Assembly (NCBI GenBank): GCA_031308135.1
Contig: JAHLJT010009436.1
Span: 118,360,678-118,424,677 of the forward strand
Length of the DNA: 64,000 nucleotides
Source of the DNA: Acheta domesticus
Taxonomy: Eukaryota; Arthropoda; Insecta; Orthoptera; Gryllidae
Direction of reading: 5' to 3'
Position 1 is the first letter of the stretch; every line of letters begins with the position of its first letter. Positions 34,651 to 46,211 of this stretch are shown piece after piece. The notes under the pieces were generated by a model, which worked only from the letters and a program-made list of their open reading frames with translations, ran no database searches and was not told the DNA's origin. Position numbers and translations under genes: made by a program.

Positions 34651-36299
34651 CAGGCCGATGTGGCTCTCAGGGGAGGTGAAGGTAGGGCTCCCCACGTATT
34701 CGTCGCTGTCGGCAGAGAAGATTCACAACAATAGCAATTAAATAATCTACATTCTAAATTAACTAATTAATTAAATTAACAATAAAAAATATATGTCGTC
34801 CACTATCGTTGCTCTTAAAAACTGAGGCATGGGAAAACCAGCAACTGGGAGAGCACCACACAGTCAGTGCGGCTCATATGAGAACGTCAATAACGCGCAC
34901 TATTAAGAAATACACGGCTTGGAAATTAGGCACACGTATGATTTTACATCTAACCTACATCTGTACAAAACGAGCAAATAAAAAATACATCCAAAGTAGG
35001 TGTCGCGCGGTGTTTTGCTGCAGGGCGCTCACATATGAACTCCTACGAGTGCGCAGAGAACCTGTGCTTATTATGCAGCACTATCAAGCAAAGCTCATAC
35101 TACACTCTTTAAGCTTTTCCAAATTTCACAGCACAATTACATCTTCAAAATTAGTATTCTTAGAGTAGTAATAGTATCTGTAAGTCTTAAATTCTCCACA
35201 AAAAAATAGCTCAATATCTTACTTATTCCAGGGATTGACAGTATCTAGTAACAACATTTCGAAATTATGGAATTAATTAAATAATGAAATCATATTTGGA
35301 ATTAATTAAAAGCTATTGGCGTCTCTGCAACGCAAGTCACAGTCGACCCGTGAAATGAGACGTTGCCAAACTAATGGACACAAAATGTTGCCAGATTTAC
35401 TCTGTGAATACGCATTAAGGTTTTTTTGACGTTTCTTATTGAAAAAGTTTTGTAATCAAGTTATTCATGCTCATAATATTATGTAATTCTTGACAATGAA
35501 TAGAACATAGCTCCACGTATGTAGCACTATGTATCTGCAGTGTGAAAAATCATGAACGATATCCCTAATCTTTCTATCAAAATAATCCAGCAGGATTATT
35601 CCACATGTACTTGGTATAACAACAAATTTTTAAAAAGGTCCATCCACTTACTATTCGCGAATAAAACATATACTGTATATTTCCAAATAAGAATGTGTCA
35701 CATTTAATTTGAAAAAGGCAGTAGTGTCTCTTTTTGCCTGGTGATTGATCTGAGTGCGATTTTTTTTCCAAAAATTATTTTCATGGACGCAATGTTCGCA
35801 CTCGTGTAAATTGTAGCCCAATTCAAAGCTTGGTCACGAGGGGCAAGGTGCATCTGGTGCTACTGTAATTGGCTATCAATTTAATTTTCATAGAAAGAAA
35901 ATTCCGAAACACCATTTTTCATTTTTAAAGCTTTCTCTAGGGTGTCGATTCAATCTAGCTTGGCGAAAATTCAAAGAACAATTTTAAAATATTAAATAAA
36001 CACGAATTATAACAGAAACACAATTCATAATGTTGAGGTCTAGTACAATGCGTGCTCAACACAATAGCTTCAACGATCAGCACTAACTGACATTTTGCAT
36101 GAACACCAATCACTTTGTCATAATGTTAATTTCATTAAAATTCTTTATTATCTTCATTCACACTTTACCCATGGTAATATCGATGGGAGGGAAATGGCCC
36201 TGCCTCATCATTTCCGCATCAGAATTAGCACAACATTCTACTCAGTCAAGGGAGAAAAAAAAGGGGGAGGGATTTCACTCGCTTCAGGGTAGAAACGTA
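34651..36299. other. No gene seen
   Basis: AT-rich. Short open frames show no coding signature. Confidence 0.4.
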
Positions 36300-36780
36300 T
36301 CGTAGTTTCCCAGCATACCCGTGGTTGCTGCCCAAGGAAAGCAATTGTGAGAGTCCTTTCTTAACCCAGGCGACGCTTCAAGAGAATTTGAAGACGCGCA
36401 GCACACAACAACACGAGTTCGCAGTGGACGTCGCCAACAGAAGAGCAACGGCACGTCGTCGCAACGGCCGTAGCGGCTTGCGCAGGAGGGGGAGAGCGAG
36501 GGGGCGCCGAAGCGCCTGGGGGCGACTTTCTCCCAAGCGGCAGCGCGCTGGGCGCTGCGCACAGGCGAGCGCGCCAACAACGCCCGGCGCAGGGGAAGGG
36601 GCGCGCGCGGAGGGAATGCAATCTGCGCGTGCCTTCGCAGGCCAATGGCGCGGGTGGGTGGTGCAGCCCAGCGGTCGGCCGACGGAGGGGCGGTGCCCCT
36701 ACCCCCTCCCGCGCGGTTCCTTTTTCAGAGCTGTCGCGGAGACCCTGCGAAATTCGGGGACCTTCGTAGAGAACCAGGTG
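36300..36780. promoter_or_regulatory. GC-rich island
   Basis: CpG-dense (GGGGGAGAGCGAGGGGGCGC, CAGCGCGCTGGGCGCTGCGC). No coding motif. A candidate promoter region. Confidence 0.35.
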
Positions 36781-38489
36781 CGAAAGCGGGAAGCAGATGC
36801 GAAAATTGCGAAATACCATAAGGGTTTCCTTAACCATGGGCATTCCATCCGAACAAGAGCCGTTGTCAGTGCCACAGAAGCAAAGGTCACATATTTCATT
36901 ACGAAACTAACGGGTAGCTACTGTAGTTTCTAGTTTAAAAATAGCAAGAACGTTCGTGGACGAATTTAGAATGCTAAACTCTGATAGAATACTTTTCAAA
37001 ACAAACTCTAATTAAAATCATGCCTTTGTTATTGTAATTTAGAAACAGCCAAATAATAGACAAAAACTGAACGTTAGTACTGCAACAGAAAGCTTCATAC
37101 TGCTGATTTGGAAAGCTGATTCATCCGCTAGTAATACTATCCACAATACCATTATGTAACATGAACAAATAAAACTAAATGGACTGAGCCTCCATTCGCC
37201 AAAACAATCAACTAGAATGTACTGTGGATTAGTCTTAACAATTCAGTGCATTTTGTATTATATATCGTACGTTCGCTTAATGGACAATTTCATAAAACCA
37301 ATCCCTTCTTCAGTTTCGGACAGTCGTCCGAATGTAGTAGAATGGACGATCTGATGTCATAATCTTGCAACGCAACGCAACTCAACTCAACTCGGGAGAA
37401 ACCTTGACTTGCTGGATTGAGACGAGCGCAATCTGTGTTGGCAATTGCCAATACCTATACACGAAGAAGGATTTTGTGAAGTAGTAGATTTATGATCTCA
37501 TTCTTACGAGAGTCATGACCATGACAAAGCCCTAGCGTGTCCGTTTCACAATAATGAAAATTATTACATTGCAGTATGCATTACTTCTGTGTATAATTTT
37601 AACTATAATTTATTTAACGTCTTCTCTACTTATCCAGCCATCTGGAATGAAGTGTCGTCAAGCCAGTCATGACCAAAGCCGCCCTGATGTTCAGGGAAAC
37701 GATCTTTTTCTTTAATCTTGATTCCACGACATGATCATCCAATATTACGGCTAAGAATTCGTTTATATTTCTCGTTCATCGCACTTGTGCAATAGCACCG
37801 AGAAGAGTACAACTGTCTTCAAAAGGGATCAGAGGCCATACTCATAGTTAGGATTCCTCGAGCGAGCAATGAAAAAATCTTAACTAGCATGATCTTTATC
37901 ATTTAGATTTTTAACACAGCATCTGCTTTCACAGAAAAACAAAACACGATCGCCTCTCCGTGTCGAGGCTTGTAGGTGTGTGCATATACAGGCTTGGTTT
38001 CTGGCGAAACGCGATGGAAGGGCCGGAACAAAATAGGGGGAAAAAGCGAAGGACAAACACTAAGCAATTTCGATTTTTTGTTCGACCAACTTCCATAAAC
38101 TCAAAATTAAATAATATTCCACTTTACTGTATAATTTTCAAGAATGAAATAAAATGATGACAAAACTAGAGGTGCTAAACCAGCACATACTTTTTCGCCC
38201 TTATTAACGTTTACGTAATATTGTACAACAATTTTTCTGTCGGAATTAACACATCTCAGGCATTTTTTGTAAAACTCATTACCCATCGTACAATATCAGG
38301 TGCGAAAACTAATTATTTTCAAGCAAATATCAACACATATTCGACAATTAAAACTTCTTCTTATACAGCTGTATCATGTCAACGTTGTCACGGAATTCTT
38401 AAAATATCCATCTGCAGACTCGAGGTGCGGAATGCCATTGTCACATTCCAATCTGATATTTTCTGAAAGTTAGCAACTGAAGCAGGGGA
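36781..38489. other. No gene seen
   Basis: AT-rich, with a short CGCAACGCAACTCAACTCAA run near 37372. No motif. Confidence 0.4.
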
Positions 38490-38586
38490 AATTAGAACTT
38501 GCAAAATTACGATAAACTACTCATTTTTTAAAAATATACATGACCTTTTTTAAAACAGATTTTATTTCACTAAAAAAAATCATTAA

Positions 38587-38742
38587 AATTGAGGCATCCA
38601 GAGAGAGAGAGGGGGGAGCTAATCCACAAAATTCAAATTATCGATGTATGAACACATTCGATTACGAACAAATTAAATTATCCCATAAATCGAAGTTTTG
38701 AATTTTGTGGGTTAGCTCCCTCTCTCACTGGATGCCTCAATT
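38587..38742. mobile_element. Foldback MITE with 50-base arms
   Basis: AATTGAGGCATCCAGAGAGA on the left is mirrored by TCTCTCACTGGATGCCTCAATT on the right, and the pairing continues through GGGAGCTAA and CCACAAAATTCAAA. The spacer is about 55 bases. Confidence 0.85.
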
Positions 38743-39057
38743 GTACTTTTAGAATATTAATTTCGTTGCTGTTTTCAACTCCTGAAAATATAGAGTTCGT
38801 CGAAAATGGGCCAGCCCCAATTTTTTGGTCTTTCTTGCTACATACGAGGAAAAAATAGACTTTTTAAAAATATAATTAAAAAAACGTTTCAATATAGCCC
38901 AAGTTAGTACAAAATTATGGTACTTATTTTTTCCAATTTTTCAATCATATTACATTGAAAACTTATTTTATGAGAGAAAACCTAGTTGGGCTAAATTGAA
39001 TTACGGTTATTGTATGTTGACGCGAAGGCCTTATATATTGACACCGCCTCAAATGAA

Positions 39058-39671
39058 TTTAGGGCCCGTCCCTAAATTACGTAACGCACATTTGGAGTGT
39101 TTTGAATCCCCCCTCTCCTCCTGTAACGCAACCGTAACGCGCGCGTGAATCCCTCCTAAATAATTACGTAACGCTTGCGACAACGCCCCTCTCCCACGTA
39201 AATGCAAGAAGTAAAAAATCGAATTAATTTTATTTGGATTGTATGTTAAAATGTATGATAAAGTCGGAATTATACGTCGATGCTTACTGCACCTAACAAT
39301 AATATAGGCGGTATGGCAGCCATGCGCCAATTTAATTGTATTCTGGAAAATACTACAGATCAGTTTTGAATATTTTCTTAGTAATCTTACAGATTCAATA
39401 AAAAATTGATGAAAAATATTGCCATTTATTGTAACAACTTCTAATGCCTTTAAATTATTTGTTTTAAAACAAATCAATGAGATAATATTTTAATGTTTTC
39501 GTATAAGACTCAAAACAGGAAGTATTTCAACAAATGTTAAAAAACGTAAAAAAAAATCAATGTTGGCAAAACAAATCGGGTACTCCCCCACCCTTATGTT
39601 ATGCAGCGTAACGCTGCCTCAAACCCCCTCTCCCTCTTTCACGTTAAGTAATTTACAGATGATCCCTAACT
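39058..39671. mobile_element. MITE with TACGTAACG-type ends
   Basis: The left end GGGCCCGTCCCTAAATTACG is followed by TAACGC repeats. The right end in reverse complement is GGGATCATCTGTAAATTACT followed by TAACGTG. Both ends contain CGTAACGC and CCCCCTCTCC words in opposing order. The middle is AT-rich with no real gene. Confidence 0.7.
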
Positions 39672-40440
39672 ATTTCGAATTGCTTTTATAATCTTTGAAA
39701 ATAGATTCTCTTAAGTGTCTCGTACGCTATCGGAGGTCAAAATTTAATCAACACATTTGGTGCCGTTTGTAAAGACCAAAATGGTTTAAAAATAAAAAAC
39801 TGCCTGTTTGACACAAACTTATGCAAAAAACACGAAAAAATTGAACATGACATTATTGAAAATTCGAAAAAATTGAACATGACATTATTTGAAGATTGTT
39901 TCTGATGAACACATTTCATTACGAAAAAAATTATCTTCATAATAGTTTATGTAGGAAGACACCAAAAAAATTTTGAATTTTTGCAATTTTCGGAAAATCA
40001 CTGATGCCAACAACAAAATTTAATCAAAAAAATTGGAGTCACTTGTTTGAAAACTTTAAAAATGTTCCAAGGGCTTCATGTTAAGTACCCTCAGAACTGA
40101 AATATTCGTTTCAATTTGAAGGAGCCTCAACATCAGTCAGATCAATGGGAGAATATCAATTTTGAAGAAAATCGGCTGAACGGTTTACCCGCTAGCGTTG
40201 TTCACAGACTGACAGACGTTTTGTGTCCATCGATTTTTCGGTATCAAAGACCAAAAAAAACGTTTATGGTGGCTACACGTGTTATGGGGATTTTTTCTAT
40301 ATTTAGCAAATTGAATTTACCCAGTTTTTCATTGCAAGGGCCCGGCAATAAGAGTTTTTCTGTCGCAAATGCGCCGTTTTTCATAACATAACTTTCGTTA
40401 TTACACAAGTTCCTCTATACTGCGTAAGAAGTAGCGAGGA

Positions 40441-41264
40441 AGTAAACACTATAAAATTGTTAAATATTTTTATTCATTATTATTATTATTATTATATTCA
40501 CACAGAGCCAGTGCTACCACTGTTACTAATTGTTATTAATTATGATTTATAATTATTAATTTATATTACAAATTTATAGCTATTTCCATTACTAATCTCA
40601 AGGACCTGAATTATGAATAAAGGATTTTAATCTACCTTTTATTATCTCTATTGCTAAAAATAATTATAGTCTGAGCGATGTGTGCTATTCGCCGCCTTGT
40701 ACTCACTTAAGGGCGTCTTTTAGATAATCCCATCCATTATCTGGTGGCTGCGGAATTTCCTGTAAATGTTTCTCCGTAGGAATAATTTAAAAAGTATTTT
40801 TATTTGTTTTTTTATAGTTAATATGAATAAGTGATCTGCTAATACTACTGCTGTTGTAATATGTATAAGTGATCTGCTGGTCTAATACGTATAAGTGTAA
40901 CTGCTGTAAATTCAATAGCGTTGCCATGTGAAACAGGTTTTAAAATGCGATAGATCAAAAAGGTCGTCAAATGATTAATAATAGCAGGATCTTCACAATT
41001 TGCTTGTTGCGTGGCTGTTCTGTAATGAAATGGATATCTACAGAACAAGCCAGTAAATATTTTTATTATTCGGCATGAAACTCCGACAGCGCTTTCTTCA
41101 AGACGACCTTTTGTAAAACCATCCAAAAAATCAAATTGCCTTTACTATGGAATTACGATGAATACACGCGGTAATGCATTCTTTCACCAAATTACATCTC
41201 ATATCCTAATAAGCTAACATCTAATATCCTACTAAAATAATTCTTCCCTTTGAGTAACAGTCTT
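40441..41264. other. No gene seen
   Basis: AT-rich, with an (ATT)n run at about 40475-40495 and a short direct repeat GTATAAGTGATCTGCTG near 40822-40879. Confidence 0.4.
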
Positions 41265-41768
41265 CAATTGATTGACTATTTCGTGTTTCCGAGCGCGTCA
41301 ACTGCTATGGTCATTAGTCCTGTAAGCGTTGTGTACATAGTAAGAGGTGACATTGATTTTCTCCGCTGAATGGTGAGATTCGGCGCCGATCTACGAAGTA
41401 GCATGTCGGCTTGCGGATATTTACCTACCATAATGGCAAAGATCCAGCTAGGTAAAGCTCTAAGTTCCCGACTGGTCCCCCGTCCTGTGTGGCAGTGTAG
41501 TGCATGTAGTGTGTGTCAGTAATGGGTGAAGATAGCACAAAAAGGAAAGAAAGTCCATGGCCCGTTTGGGTACTGCTCTGGAATTCGCTTATTCTTGATG
41601 GGAGACCTCACGAAAAACTACAGATCAGAGCAGGCTGAGGCTCGAATTATCCTCCAAACAGCGACTGAATTCGACCTAAACTTAGCTATGTAGAAAATCC
41701 TACAACCATCGAATCCGGACGACCTTCAGAGGCAATGCAGTGACATCAGCTGGTGCCCTGAAACATCT
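41265..41768 (-). mobile_element. SINE-like repeat, minus, first of a side-by-side pair
   Basis: The reverse complement carries the CATCAGCTGATGTCACTGCAT-type head region and the AGTTTTTCGTGAGGTC body. Its 3' end is TGACGCGCTCGGAAACACG plus an AATCAATTG tail. It is more diverged than its neighbour. Confidence 0.55.
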
Positions 41769-41777
41769 CTGCTAGTC

Positions 41778-42305
41778 ACAGTCTTCGATTGGTTGATTAA
41801 TTGATTGTTAGTGATTCCGGGCGCGTCAACGACGGAGGTCACTGGTCCCGTAAGTGTAGGGGGGGTGATCTTCCACTGCTGGATGGCGAGATCCGGCGTC
41901 GATCTACCACCGACTAGCTGGGTTTTCCCCAACAAGGTATCTTCTTCTAGCGGGGTACAGCCCCAATCGGGACAAGCTCTAAGCCCCCGACGAGCCCTTA
42001 GTGTAAGTGGGTGCGTAAGAAGTAAGGTTAGGACAAGGAAGAGGAAGGAAAGATCGCGTGCGGTCGTGGCCCGATTGTTGGGATACTGCTCCGGCATTCG
42101 CTTGGTGTTGATCTGAGAAACCACGGAAAACAACCGATTAGAGCAGCCGGCCGCTAGGATTCTCCTCCAGACAGCGACTGAATGCGACCTAGTTGACAAA
42201 CTAGTGTCGAAAATCATACCACCGTCGGATCTCGACCCTAGGAACTCCCGATGAGAGGCACTGGAGTGACATCAGTTGATGCACTGAGCCATCTGTCCCG
42301 GTCAT
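41778..42305 (-). mobile_element. SINE-like repeat, minus, second of the pair
   Basis: The best box A-like motif, TGGCTCAGTGCATCAACTGA, reads on the minus strand at about 42273-42292. Box B-like GGGTCGAGATCCG is at 42227-42239. The 3' end is GACGCGCCCGGAATCACTAA with a CAATCAATTAATCAACCAAT tail. Confidence 0.65.
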
Positions 42306-43149
42306 ACAGTGTCTTCAAGAAATTCAATATCGTAACTAACGCACACATCGACTTCGATGTAAATTTTTCTAAATTCTTAAATTTTCTCTATAAATAATTT
42401 TTGAAAACTCGAAAGTTTTAAAGAGAATCGTACGCATGCAATGCTTGTACGTTATCCGTCGCAAACGGTCTCCACAAAATTATTCAAAACAAAAATTTCC
42501 TTCGAGTTGAACAGACTCCCGTATTTAAATACCATCTTTGTCGAGAGGTACTTTCGAGTAATGAAACGTGTTAAATCTTTCATAATTTCATTTTTGAGTA
42601 ACTATTTTTTTCATACTAATAGCAGTATGTAACACCTAATAAATCATGTACAAAAATCCCATAATTGCCAAGCACGTCAACTGAATCTAGCGCGTCAAAT
42701 GAAGAAACAGGTCTGATAACGGTTATATAATCAGGGAACATCGTGGAAACATTGTGATTTTCTTATTTGGGAACCTGGACGGAATGTCTCTACATGCCAT
42801 ATTGGAAGATGAAACTTTCAAGAAAAGCACATTCCTTTCTGATAAAATGTGAAGAGCGTTGCATTTGTCAAAGGAAGTATATAAAAGAGGCTAATTAATG
42901 ACAAGATGTCAAGAACACGCAATGCTACAACAAAGTGACAAAATTAGTAAAGATTGAATGATTCACATTACCAACAAAGGTCTGTGCAAAACAACATACA
43001 TCATTTGCCATTAAGCCATGACAGTCCCTAGCATTTGCAGAGTTTGCCGACTTTGGTAGACAAAGTTGAATGCCAACCAACACATTTACGATATTCTACT
43101 GGGGAAGTGCTATTTTAAAAGTATAATTGAAGACATCTGACCCCAGCGC
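42306..43149. other. No gene seen
   Basis: AT-rich sequence between the SINE pair and the purine array. Confidence 0.4.
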
Positions 43150-44258
43150 AGGAAGAAAGGGAGAGGAGAGGAAAGAGAGAGAGGAAAGGAGAGGAGAGAG
43201 AGAGAGAGAGAGAAAGGGAGAGAGAGAGAGAAAGGGAGAGAGAGAGAGAAAGGGAGAGAGAGAGAAAGGGAGAGAGAGAGAGAAAGGGAGAGAGAGAGAG
43301 AAAGGGAGAGAGAGAGAGAAAGGGAGAGAGAGAGAGAAAGGGAGAGAGAGAGAGAAAGGGAGAGAGAGAGAGAAAGGGAGAGAGAGAGAGAAAGGGAGAG
43401 AGAGAGAGAAAGGGAGAGAGAGAGAGAAAGGGAGAGAGAGAGAAAGGGAGAGAGAGAGAGAAAGGGAGAGAGAGAGAGAAAGGGAGAGAGAGAGAAAGGG
43501 AGAGAGAGAGAGAAAGGGAGAGAGAGAAAGGGAGAGAGAGAGAGAAAGGGAGAGAGAGAGAAAGGGAGAGAGAGAGAAAGGGAGAGAGAGAGAGAAAGGG
43601 AGAGAGAGAGAAAGGGAGAGAGAGAGAAAGGGAGAGAGAGAGAGAAAGGGAGAGAGAGAGAAAGGGAGAGAGAGAGAGAAAGGGAGAGAGAGAAAGGGGG
43701 AGAGAGAGAAAGGGAGAGAGAGAGAAAGGGAGAGAGAGAGAAAGGGAGAGAGAGAGAAAGGGAGAGAGAGAAAGGGAGAGAGAGAGAAAGGGAGAGAGAG
43801 AGAAAGGGAGAGAGAGAAAGGGAGAGAGAGAGAAAGGGAGAGAGAGAGAAAGGGAGAGAGAGAGAAAGGGAGAGAGAGAGAAAGGGAGAGAGAGAGAAAG
43901 GGAGAGAGAGAGAAAGGGAGAGAGAGAACGGGAGAGAGAGAAAGGGGGAGAGAGAAAGGGAGAGAGAGAAAGGGGGAGAGAGAAAGGGAGAGAGAGAAAG
44001 GGGGAGAGAGAGAAAGGGGGAGAGAGAAAGGGGGAGAGAGAGAAAGGGGGAGAGAAAGGGGGAGAGAGAGAAAGGGGGAGAGAAAGGGGGAGAGAGAGAA
44101 AGGGGGAGAGAGAGAAAGGGGGAGAGAGAGAAAGGGGGAGAGAGAAAGGGGGAGAGAGAAAGGGAGAGAGAAAGGGAGAGAGAGAAAGGGAGAGAGAGAA
44201 CGGGAGAGAGAGAACGGGAGAGAGAGAGAAAAAGAGAGAGAGAGAGAAAGGGAGACAA
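43150..44258. repeat. Purine-only GGGAGAGAGAAA minisatellite
   Basis: About 1.1 kb of units built of GGGAGAGAGAGA plus AA, in 10-, 12-, 14- and 16-base lengths. Pure GGGA becomes GGGGGA from about 43700 onward, mostly after 43950. The plus strand is almost entirely G and A. The open frames through it are artefacts of the repeat. Confidence 0.97.
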
Positions 44259-45315
44259 AATGGAAAAATTGCCTATTCTGTCACGTAGGTTGTTCACCAT
44301 CAACAATGAAGTACTGAATAACTTCAGGCCATAAATACTACTACTCATGAAAGTAATATTACTAAACATTTTCAATAATATCATTTCTTTAAGATAGCAA
44401 AAATAGTGCTTTACCCCCTCGATTTCGCTTTTTGTTTTCAAATAAATAATAATGTATGCACTTTAAAAGTTGTATTAAAATATTGAGGATAATTTAATTA
44501 ATATCGATGACTGAAAACAGAACAAATGGTAACCTTCATAAGGAAACAACGTATTGATTTGAACAAATCTATTAATATCATTGGTTTCAGCAGCACAGGA
44601 ATTACAATTGTAGAAAGAAAGAAAAAGTTTTGACATTCTAAACTAATCAAAACCGACTATGTAAAGAACAATCGCAGCCGGTACTCAAGAGAAAGTTAAA
44701 GGAAATTCAACATAATATCTCCAGGTATTTTCTCCATACTATCTTAAAATCCATTTGAATTTTATCATTGAAAGTTTCAATAAAATAGATACATTGTTCA
44801 GAATTTTTAAATAAATGACCTTATTATTTTTCAGAATTTGTTGATAAGCCTGGATGGTTTAAACAATTCCTTCGACGAAAAGACGAGGCGTTTGAACTAA
44901 TTGACTGTTCGTATTAGAAGTGTGTTATACTAATTCGGTACATTACAGATTTAATTTCGCTACGATTTTCACTCATTGTAAAGCCAAGAGAATTAAAATG
45001 TACTAAAAAATAAGTTAGGCACTTCAAAAATATACCTTCACATTGGATTCACATTTGAACACAAATAACGAGTATTTCTTCCTTATGCATCCACAAGACT
45101 TCATTTCGTTCTCTTCGCACGCTCTGTGTGATGGGGGAGGGGACTCGTTCGCACATCCGGTCTCAATAGAACAGTGAAACTTGAATCAAGGAAACTCGAG
45201 CAAATGAAATACGAGCTCGACAATTGCCCTTCTTTTCCTCAAAATACATGAAAATCCACATTAACTGAAAAAAGTGGAAAACTACCCATGAAAACAATTA
45301 AATCCCGTGTTTCAC
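44259..45315. other. No gene seen
   Basis: AT-rich sequence up to the left Harbinger-type end. Confidence 0.4.
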
Positions 45316-45438
45316 TAACGGCCCGTATTCTCAATCATGGATTACTTCGAAAATAATCTGTGAATCCAGGAATTCGTGGATTAGGTTAACACTCGGATAA
45401 CTCTCAATTCTTATTCACAAACCGCGGTCATCAGAGAA

Positions 45439-45725
45439 TTGGTGGATTCGAGGGTTACCCTTGGCAAGAATGTTACAGGAAATATGATTGGCTGTGGAGT
45501 ATTCGATGTGGTTCTGTTTGTAAACATTAGTAATAGCGCCACTTCAAACGCGATCTCCAATGTTATCATTTCGCGTAATGTATCCAGGGCCAACCAATCT
45601 AACATTTCTATTCAAGAAATTAATATTTTCACAATTGTCATTGACAAATACGCGAATACTGTTGTAAGCAAAGTTACAAAAGCAAAAAAGAAGCATCACA
45701 TAACCTGCAAACGAATTTCAACGCA
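45439..45725 (+). CDS. Exon 1 (tentative) of an unrecognised four-exon gene
   Basis: An open frame from ATG 45439 runs to a strong donor, CGCA then GTAAGTAT, at 45726. It leaves two bases (CA) that join G of exon 2 to make CAG. The part nearest the donor (SKVTKAKKKHHITCKRIST) is lysine-rich. The first ATG lies only 120 bases inside the transposon-like end, and an in-frame ATG at 45484 is an alternative start. The 5' half may be untranslated, so the start is uncertain. No domain is recognised. Confidence 0.4.
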
Positions 45726-45789
45726 GTAAGTATTGTTTAGCAGTTTAAGAACAACTATAAAGGCTTGAAAAGAATGGTTTAAAAGCCAG

Positions 45790-45941
45790 GAGTGATAATA
45801 AAGTTCCTATTTACAATGACAGAAGCAGCTACAACACTGTGTACTTAATTGGTTGGGAAAATTACTGCATTCATCCGCCTGAAGAACGTACTGCATGTGA
45901 CTATGATTTGGGATATGAAAAGTCAGTTAATATGACTCGAA
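45790..45941 (+). CDS. Exon 2 of the unrecognised gene
   Basis: The acceptor is AAAAGCCAG before 45790 and the donor is CGAA then GTAAGTG at 45942. The 152 bases are open in the frame set by exon 1. They encode a peptide with coding-like composition including DNKVPIYNDRSSYNTVYLIG and WENYCIHPPEERTACDYDLG, followed by YEKSVNMTR. It has proline, cysteine and tyrosine rather than the low-complexity text of neighbouring shadow frames. I do not recognise the family. The preceding intron is very short, about 64 bases. Confidence 0.6.
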
Positions 45942-46086
45942 GTAAGTGTTTTTGGTTTTATCTACCTTGCAAGTTGTGTATTTAATTTTCAAAACAACAG
46001 TACTGGCTCTCTACCAAGAGTTTTACAAATATTTTTGATTGATACTTTGTGTTCTGGTGAAGGGCTACCTGCAAAAGTTATTTCAG

Positions 46087-46211
46087 TAGTTTTTAGTGCA
46101 ACTAATAAAATAATTTCACCTCAAGACTATTTTCAAAGGAATCGTGCCACTCTAAACCATGGTTTTACCAAACAAAATCAAATCAAATATGATGTCATGA
46201 AACATTCAAAT
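46087..46211 (+). CDS. Exon 3 of the unrecognised gene, ending at a GC donor
   Basis: The acceptor is GTTATTTCAG before 46087; a TAG three bases further on is an in-frame alternative. The exon continues the frame of exon 2 and encodes IISPQDYFQRNRATLNHGFT then KQNQIKYDVMKHSN. It ends at AAAT followed by GCAAGTAAT, a textbook GC-AG donor. That donor leaves phase 0 and matches exon 4. The GT donor four bases downstream (CAA, GTAATA) would leave phase 1 and run into a stop in exon 4, so the GC site is preferred. Confidence 0.6.

Larger units (their letters stand above)
38490..40440 (+). repeat. Dispersed repeat, plus copy broken by two MITEs
   Basis: Pieces before 38586, between 38743 and 39057, and from about 39940 belong to one plus copy. 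The last piece has AATATCAATTTTGAAGAAAA, CGGTTTACCCGCTAGCGTTG, TTCACAGACTGACAGACGTT, TTTTCGGTATCAAAGACC and CTATACTGCGTAAGAAGTAG. Confidence 0.65.

Noticed and set aside
39049..39477. 142-codon open frame
   Set aside because: It begins within the inverted end of a MITE and has no motif; MITEs of this size are non-coding.
43110..44441. 443- and 396-codon open frames across the GA-rich array
   Set aside because: The array has no stops in these frames; the peptides are simple Ser/Leu or Arg/Glu repeats with no gene signals.
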